Below, piece after piece: positions 12,725 to 16,519 of a stretch of DNA of 16,519 nucleotides; the first letter of the stretch is position 1, and every line of letters begins with the position of its first letter. The notes below the pieces were generated by a model, which had not been told where the DNA came from, did not search any database, and worked only from the letters and a program-made list of their open reading frames with translations. Source of the DNA: Oscillospiraceae bacterium. Lineage in GTDB: Bacteria; Bacillota; Clostridia; Oscillospirales; Oscillospiraceae. The stretch covers positions 1 to 16,519 of the forward strand of contig JAEETR010000184.1 in NCBI GenBank assembly GCA_016286595.1. The letters are read 5' to 3'. Position numbers and translations under genes: made by a program.

Positions 12725-14350
12725 TTACTCCGCGGAGATTATGAAGCTGTAAACGGGCTGGCCGCCGGCAAGCTCGGTGACCTCCGCGTCGGGGAACGTT
12801 TCCTGAAGACCGGCGGACAGCGCCACGGCGTTCTCGCCGGAGGCGTCACACCCGCGGTAAACGGTGATCATGTCGGGGTCAAAGGGGGCGAGAGCGTCGT
12901 CGATGCTCTTCACGACCTGGCCGAAATCGGCGCTGTTGGCGATAAGACTGCCCTCCAGAAGAGCCAGATACTCGCCGGCCTTTATCTCCACCTCGTCGAA
13001 CACGGAGTCGCGGGCGGCGTACGTCACGTTCACGGTGTGTACGCCGGAGAACGCCCCGTTGAGCTGTTCCTCCAGCTCCGCCTCCTCAAGGGACTCGTCG
13101 AAGGACAGGAAGGATACGATGCCCTGGGGGATGGTCCTGGTGGGGATGACGATCACCTTTTTATCGGTCAGAGGCTGACACTGCTGTGCCGCCATGATTA
13201 TGTTCTTGTTGTTGGGGAAGACGAAAACGGTGGGGGCGTTGACGCTCTCCACGGCCTTGAGGATATCCTCGGTGCTGGGGTTCATGGTCTGACCGCCGGA
13301 AACGATGGCGTCGGCTCCAAGCTCGGTCATAAGATTCTGCAGCCCCTCGCCCGCGGCTACGGTGACTATGCCGTAGCGCTTCTCCGGTCCGGCGGGAACG
13401 GGCTTGGCGGCGTTGTCGTCGAATATCTTCTCCGTGTGCTGGATGCGCATGTTCTCGATCTTCACCGTCTGCAGGCTGCCGTAGGTCAGAGCGCGGGTCA
13501 GTACCTCGCCGGGGATGTCGCAGTGGACGTGGACCTTGATGATGTCGTCGTCCACCACGAAGACGAGACTGTCGCCTATGCCGTCGAGATAGTCCCGCAG
13601 GACCTCAGGCTCGGTGCGGTTTTCTCTGGCCACGATGAACTCGGTGCAGTAGGTGAAGGTTATGTCCTCATCGGAGAAATCGGAGAAATCCGCCTTCTCC
13701 CGTACCTCGGACGTGTAGGATATATCGGTCACGGGCTCGCCGTTGAGCGCCATGAGCATGCCCTGCAGAAGGCACAGATAGCCCTCGCCTCCGGCGTCCA
13801 CAACGCCGGCCTTTTTAAGCACGGGGTTCTGGTCGGTGGTGGCGGCCAGAGCCTCCTGACCGGCGGACAGCATCTGCTCCATGAGGACGCACAGGTCCTC
13901 CTCCTCGGCGGCCAGAGCCTCGGCTCTGTCGGCCACGATGCGGGACACGGTGAGTATGGTGCCCTCGGTGGGACGCATAACGGCCTTGTATGCGGTGGCC
14001 ACGCCTTCCTTGAGGGCGGCGGCGAAGAGAGCGCCGTCGATCTCGTCGTGATCGCGCAGGACGAGGGACATGCCCCGGAAGAGAAGGGAAAGAATGACAC
14101 CCGAGTTGCCTCTGGCGCCCCGCAGCAGGGCGGAGGCCATGATCTTGGAGACGTCCCCCGCGGAGGAGGGCTGAACGCGCTCGGCTTCCATTACGCCGGC
14201 CCGGAACGTCAGGGACATGTTGGTGCCGGTGTCGCCGTCGGGCACGGGGAACACGTTGAGATCGTTGATTTTCTGTTTGTTCTGTTCAAGCACGGCCGCC
14301 CCGCTCACGAGCATCTGTCTGTACAGGGCGCCGTCGATAGTCTTTACCAT
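12725..14350 (-). CDS. fakA: Fatty acid kinase catalytic subunit FakA (DAK2/DegV-associated, YloV)
   Basis: A 541-residue protein matching FakA, the ATP-binding half of the two-part fatty acid kinase that phosphorylates FakB-bound fatty acids so that exogenous acyl chains can enter phospholipids. The N-terminal DhaL-type kinase domain has NVFPVPDGDTGTNM (32-45), whose Asp38 and Asp40 bind magnesium-ATP, plus ALLRGARGNSGVILS and KKAGVVDAGGEG. The middle domain includes VVDDDIIKVHVHCDIPGEVL, and the C-terminal domain contains GGQTMNPSTEDI and FVFPNNKNIIMAA, which are characteristic of the family. I chose ATG 14350 over an upstream TTG at 14374 because AGGAA (14365-14361) fits it and homologues begin with a short K-T-[IL]-D-G start. 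It follows yloU by 16 bases. The FakB (DegV) partner is not in the window. Confidence 0.94.
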   Translation of the reverse strand: MVKTIDGALYRQMLVSGAAVLEQNKQKINDLNVFPVPDGDTGTNMSLTFRAGVMEAERVQPSSAGDVSKIMASALLRGARGNSGVILSLLFRGMSLVLRDHDEIDGALFAAALKEGVATAYKAVMRPTEGTILTVSRIVADRAEALAAEEEDLCVLMEQMLSAGQEALAATTDQNPVLKKAGVVDAGGEGYLCLLQGMLMALNGEPVTDISYTSEVREKADFSDFSDEDITFTYCTEFIVARENRTEPEVLRDYLDGIGDSLVFVVDDDIIKVHVHCDIPGEVLTRALTYGSLQTVKIENMRIQHTEKIFDDNAAKPVPAGPEKRYGIVTVAAGEGLQNLMTELGADAIVSGGQTMNPSTEDILKAVESVNAPTVFVFPNNKNIIMAAQQCQPLTDKKVIVIPTRTIPQGIVSFLSFDESLEEAELEEQLNGAFSGVHTVNVTYAARDSVFDEVEIKAGEYLALLEGSLIANSADFGQVVKSIDDALAPFDPDMITVYRGCDASGENAVALSAGLQETFPDAEVTELAGGQPVYSFIISAE

Positions 14351-14366
14351 TTTTTCTACGTTCCTG

Positions 14367-14720
14367 TCAATCAAAGATTATGGAGTCAACAAAGACTTCC
14401 ACGCTGTCGACCTTCACGCCGGTCACCTGGGTGACCTTGTAATCGACCTCGCTTATGATGCTGTGGCACAGGGCGGGGATGTTCACGCCCTGATCGACTA
14501 TGATGTGCAGCTCTATGACGACGTCGCCGCTGTCGGAGAAGCTGACATACACACCCTTGCCCATGGACTCTTTCTTCAGAAGGTGCACGAGACCGTCGCT
14601 GACGGAGCGCATGGCCATACCCTTGACGCCGAAGCAGGAGGTGGCGGCGTCGCCTACCAGGGTGGTGAACACGTCCTTGGAGATGATGATCTTCCCAAGC
14701 TCGTTGGTGTAGTTTATCAT
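14367..14720 (-). CDS. yloU: Asp23/Gls24 family protein (YloU)
   Basis: A 117-residue member of the Asp23 (alkaline shock protein)/Gls24 family. The pattern runs LGKIIISKDVFTTLVGDAA, then CFGVKGMA, LLKKESMGKGVYVSF, VVIELHIIVDQGVNI and VTGVKVDSVEVFVDSI, collinear with Bacillus YloU. It sits directly upstream of fakA, an arrangement conserved across Firmicutes. Family members are small cytoplasmic or membrane-associated proteins linked to the cell envelope and stress; the molecular role is not settled. I prefer ATG 14720 to ATG 14732 because GGGGAT lies about five bases before it and the protein then aligns with homologues from the start. It is transcribed from a near-consensus promoter at 14849-14821 with a structured leader. 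The rpmB gene often found next to yloU is not here. Confidence 0.92.
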   Translation of the reverse strand: MINYTNELGKIIISKDVFTTLVGDAATSCFGVKGMAMRSVSDGLVHLLKKESMGKGVYVSFSDSGDVVIELHIIVDQGVNIPALCHSIISEVDYKVTQVTGVKVDSVEVFVDSIIFD

Positions 14721-14759
14721 ATTGATCCCCATTCTGCCGCTGTGGATGAGGGTATGTTC

Positions 14760-14799
14760 CCGGCCCCCGCAAGCGGCGGACGGGGACCGGAAAAACCGG
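14760..14799 (-). other. Structured leader of the yloU-fakA mRNA
   Basis: A hairpin of CCGG-A-CCCCG type pairs 14760-14769 with 14781-14790 (nine pairs, one mismatch). The CCGG at 14787-14790 can alternatively pair with CCGG at 14796-14799 across five A. The two stems exclude each other. The structure lies between the promoter and the start codon. I recognise no known riboswitch. Confidence 0.35.
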
Positions 14800-14820
14800 C
14801 ATACGGCTTTTCAAATGACT

Positions 14821-14849
14821 ATTATAGTATAAATCTTCCGGAACTACAA
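14821..14849 (-). promoter_or_regulatory. Promoter of the yloU-fakA operon
   Basis: On the minus strand, TTGTAG (14849-14844), a 17-bp spacer and TATAAT (14826-14821), a perfect -10 box. It gives a leader of about 95 bases. The rest of the gap between yloU and the ABC operon (14850-14968) holds only the terminator at its distal end. Confidence 0.85.
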
Positions 14850-14916
14850 GTAAAAATACGGAATTATCGCCGCCGAAACGGTACAGGGCAGCCTGAAACC
14901 TCCGCCGTGGGACGAC

Positions 14917-14954
14917 AAAAACGGGAATACCGCTGACGGTATCCCCGTTTTTTT
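14917..14954. terminator. Bidirectional terminator after the ABC importer operon
   Basis: AAACGGGAATACCG (14918-14931) pairs with CGGTATCCCCGTTT (14937-14950) with one mismatch, around a 5-base centre. T runs follow on both strands (TTTTTTT from 14948 on plus, TTTTT at 14921-14917 on minus side). Its main client is the ABC ATPase gene ending at 14969. Confidence 0.85.
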
Positions 14955-14968
14955 GTTTTTCAACGTCA

Positions 14969-15529
14969 TTATCCGCCCACGGTTACGATCCCGCCGCCCC
15001 ACAGCTTCGTCTCAAAATCCGAGTGGGAGGTGACGATGATATCCGCCCCGAAGGTCAGGATCTTCGGCACGATGCGCTCCGTCAGTCCGGGGTCCAGACC
15101 TTTGAGCGGCTCGTCAAGAACAAGAAGGTCTCCGCCGTAGGCCAGCGCCCGGGCCAGCGCGATGCGCCGCCTCTGTCCGCCGGACAGTTCGCCGGGTTTT
15201 GTCCCGGCCTCTGCCGACAGTTCGACCATCTCCAGATACGTTCCGGCAGTATGTCTCCTGCTTCGCGGCAGTACCGCCGCCACGTTCTGCGCGGCGGTGA
15301 GCCAGGGCAGAAGCCGGTCCTCCTGAAACATGAACGCGACTCTGCCCGGCACGTTGTCTATCGTGCCCCGGCCGGGCTTTTCAAGTCCGGCGATGAGCCG
15401 CAGCAGCGTGGTCTTTCCGCCCCCGGAGGGGCCGGTCACGACGGCGACGGGGGAGGGAACGTCGAGAGAGAAGCTTTCAAATACGACCTTGTCACCGTAG
15501 GAGAAGTCCAGATCGGATATCCTTATCAT
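14969..15529 (-). CDS. ABC transporter ATP-binding protein, NitT/TauT type (compact)
   Basis: A 186-residue ATPase that powers the importer encoded by the operon. All core motifs are present: Walker A GPSGGGKT (33-40), Q-loop FMFQEDRLLPW (66-76), signature LSGGQ (115-119), Walker B LLVLDE (135-140), D-loop LDPG and the H-loop His169 in IIVTSHSD. The Q-loop form FQEDRLLPW is typical of SsuB/TauB-like subunits for sulfonates, nitrate, thiamine precursors and the like. It is about 60 residues shorter than usual, lacking the C-terminal tail and with a shortened helical region. The ATG at 15529 overlaps the permease stop in an ATGA, so the two are translationally coupled; an open frame continues upstream but is only the shadow of the permease gene. 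A terminator follows. Confidence 0.92.
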   Translation of the reverse strand: MIRISDLDFSYGDKVVFESFSLDVPSPVAVVTGPSGGGKTTLLRLIAGLEKPGRGTIDNVPGRVAFMFQEDRLLPWLTAAQNVAAVLPRSRRHTAGTYLEMVELSAEAGTKPGELSGGQRRRIALARALAYGGDLLVLDEPLKGLDPGLTERIVPKILTFGADIIVTSHSDFETKLWGGGIVTVGG

Positions 15530-16293
15530 TTTTCCGAGGCCCTCCTTATCGCCAGACGAAAGACCCGCTCCAGCACCATGCTGAGGATTATCACCGCCGC
15601 CGTCCAGGCAAACAGGGACGGCGTTTCGAGATATATCTTCGAGTAATAAAGCTGGGCGCCGACGGTCCTTTTGGGCTGACAGAGCACCTCGGCGGCTATG
15701 CCGCTTTTCCAGGCCATGCCCATGGCGGTGGCGCAGGCTCCCGCCCAGGAGGGCAGCACCGAGGGCACGTAGATGAGCCGCAGGCGCTTCACGGCGTCGA
15801 AACCGTAAGCCCTGCCCATCTCCAGAAGAGAGGCGTCGGTCTGACCGATTGCGGTGGAAAGCGCGCCCCACACTATCGGAGTGACCGTAAGGGCGGAGAT
15901 GAAGGAGGTTATCCAGCTCTTGTCCACCCACAAAAGCACGAGGATGATGAATGAGGCTATGGGCGTTGAGCCCACGATGCGCACCGCGGGGGACAGAATG
16001 GCGTCCGCCGCTCCGAAGAAGGATGTCAGCCACGCCAGCAGCGTGCCCGCCGCGACTCCGGCGGCGAACCCGGCGACTATGCGTCCCAGGGTGGTGAGTA
16101 TCGTCAGCCAGAAATCGCCCCTTGCGCAAAGAGACAGAAATTCCCGACCAACCGAAACGGGGGACGGGAGCAGAAGCTCCTGTCCCGTCTTCCAGCTGAG
16201 CAGCACCCACACCGCCGCCCAGAAGGCGGCGGCGAGGACGGCTTTTATTATCTTCGTCTTTTTATCCGGCGTAGTCGTAGTAGAACGCTTCAT
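15526..16293 (-). CDS. ABC transporter permease, NitT/TauT type
   Basis: A 255-residue inner-membrane permease of the BPD_transp_1 family. After a short charged N-terminus (MKRSTTTTPDKKTK), the first membrane segment is IIKAVLAAAFWAAVWVLLSW, then LLLPSPVSVGREFL, typical of SsuC/TauC-like permeases. Further segments include GRIVAGFAAGVAAGTLLAWL, ASFIILVLLWV and a last AWTAAVIILSMVLERVF. The coupling helix that contacts the ATPase is the EMGRAYGFDAVKRLRLIYVPSVLP stretch (EAA loop). I chose ATG 16293 because GGAGG (16309-16305) lies eleven bases upstream; the longer frame from 16356 has no ribosome site and would overlap the binding-protein gene by 95 bases. With this start it still overlaps by 32 bases. 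It ends in an ATGA overlap with the ATPase. Confidence 0.93.
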   Translation of the reverse strand: MKRSTTTTPDKKTKIIKAVLAAAFWAAVWVLLSWKTGQELLLPSPVSVGREFLSLCARGDFWLTILTTLGRIVAGFAAGVAAGTLLAWLTSFFGAADAILSPAVRIVGSTPIASFIILVLLWVDKSWITSFISALTVTPIVWGALSTAIGQTDASLLEMGRAYGFDAVKRLRLIYVPSVLPSWAGACATAMGMAWKSGIAAEVLCQPKRTVGAQLYYSKIYLETPSLFAWTAAVIILSMVLERVFRLAIRRASEK

Positions 16294-16519
16294 CGGGGAT
16301 CTTGCCTCCAATGGAAGTGGGGTCCGCGTCGAACAGCACGTTGTAATAGGCTTCAAGGTCGCCGGAGAGGGTATCGGCGCCGGCGATGAAGGTCATGGCG
16401 CAGTCGGGGATGGCCTTTTTGGCGACGGCCGCCTTGGCAACTACCTCGTACTTCTCGGCCAGCGCCGCGGCGGCGTTAAGATTGGCGGGGCTGTTCATAG
16501 CTGCGATGGCGCGCGCGTA
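16262..16519 (-). CDS. ABC transporter substrate-binding protein, C-terminal end (partial)
   Basis: The last 85 residues of a protein whose start lies beyond the window; the frame is open to the window edge (YARAIAAMNS onward). The helical ALAEKYEVVAKAAVAKKAIPDCA stretch followed by DTLSGDLEAYYNVLFDADPTSIGGKIPDEAFYY fits the closing helices of NitT/TauT-type (NMT1/SsuA-like) binding proteins, in which the final helix packs under the C-terminal lobe. The identification leans on its position ahead of a matching permease and ATPase in the same operon. The ligand site is off the window, so no substrate can be proposed. Confidence 0.8.
   Translation of the reverse strand, partial: YARAIAAMNSPANLNAAAALAEKYEVVAKAAVAKKAIPDCAMTFIAGADTLSGDLEAYYNVLFDADPTSIGGKIPDEAFYYDYAG

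Noticed and set aside
12725..14374. fakA starting at TTG 14374
   Set aside because: ATG 14350 has an AGGAA site at proper distance and matches the usual start of homologues; the TTG would overlap yloU.
13037..14434. 465-residue plus-strand frame across fakA
   Set aside because: Antisense shadow of fakA, running past its start region; Gly/His/Val-rich with no domain.
14721..14968. rpmB (ribosomal protein L28), often beside yloU
   Set aside because: None of the frames in this gap encodes an L28-like sequence; it contains a promoter, leader structure and terminator only.
14969..16210. A 413-residue fusion of the ABC ATPase with an N-terminal Arg/Gly/His-rich extension
   Set aside because: The extra 227 residues lie in another frame of the permease gene. 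The true start is ATG 15529, in an ATGA overlap with the permease stop.
15526..16356. Longer permease start at 16356
   Set aside because: The added 21 residues are not membrane-like, have no ribosome site and overlap the binding-protein gene. ATG 16293 has GGAGG upstream.
1..16519. CRISPR arrays, tRNA or rRNA genes, insertion sequences, prophage genes
   Set aside because: Reading through all gaps showed no spaced repeat array, no tRNA-like cloverleaf and no transposase, integrase or phage structural protein. A covariance-model scan would settle small RNAs.

Overview
The window looks like a piece of a chromosome from a GC-rich, spore-forming, low-oxygen Firmicute, most likely a clostridial gut-type bacterium (Oscillospiraceae-like). 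The pointers are a CotF-family spore coat gene pair, the Firmicute Asp23/YloU-FakA pair, strong AAGGAGG-type ribosome sites, and sigma-A promoters as AT-rich islands in an otherwise GC-rich sequence. The genus is inference; no rRNA or tRNA is present. Coding density is high, no gap exceeds about 250 bases, and I see no phage, insertion sequence or CRISPR array.

Layout, plus strand first: the 3' end of a glycerate 2-kinase (2-445); a MerR-type DNA-binding domain fused to an RDD membrane domain (516-2015), followed by a small DUF1294 membrane protein (2030-2293); then a separately promoted FAD-dependent oxidoreductase (2435-3790) ending at a strong terminator. Converging on it from the minus strand is a two-gene spore coat operon (4287-3850) that includes a 57-residue gene. 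Divergent from that is a two-gene plus-strand operon, a ribbon-helix-helix protein (4488-5129) and the disaggregase ClpB (5149-7731), behind a near-consensus promoter.

A perfectly palindromic terminator separates clpB from a minus-strand GH31 alpha-xylosidase of YicI type (10042-7793). The xylosidase is divergent from a plus-strand type B carboxylesterase (10266-11822). Next, all on the minus strand, come a SAM-dependent methyltransferase (12621-11869), fakA (14350-12725) preceded by its usual partner yloU (14720-14367), and an ABC importer operon of NitT/TauT type: binding protein (partial), permease, ATPase (16519-14969).

Functionally this is mostly housekeeping and carbon or nutrient handling. 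The least ordinary items are the membrane-bound MerR-RDD fusion with a 19-bp-spacer promoter of the kind MerR proteins control, and the coupling of an uncharacterised ribbon-helix-helix protein to clpB where CIRCE or CtsR control would be expected. I found no clear new multi-gene defence or mobile system.
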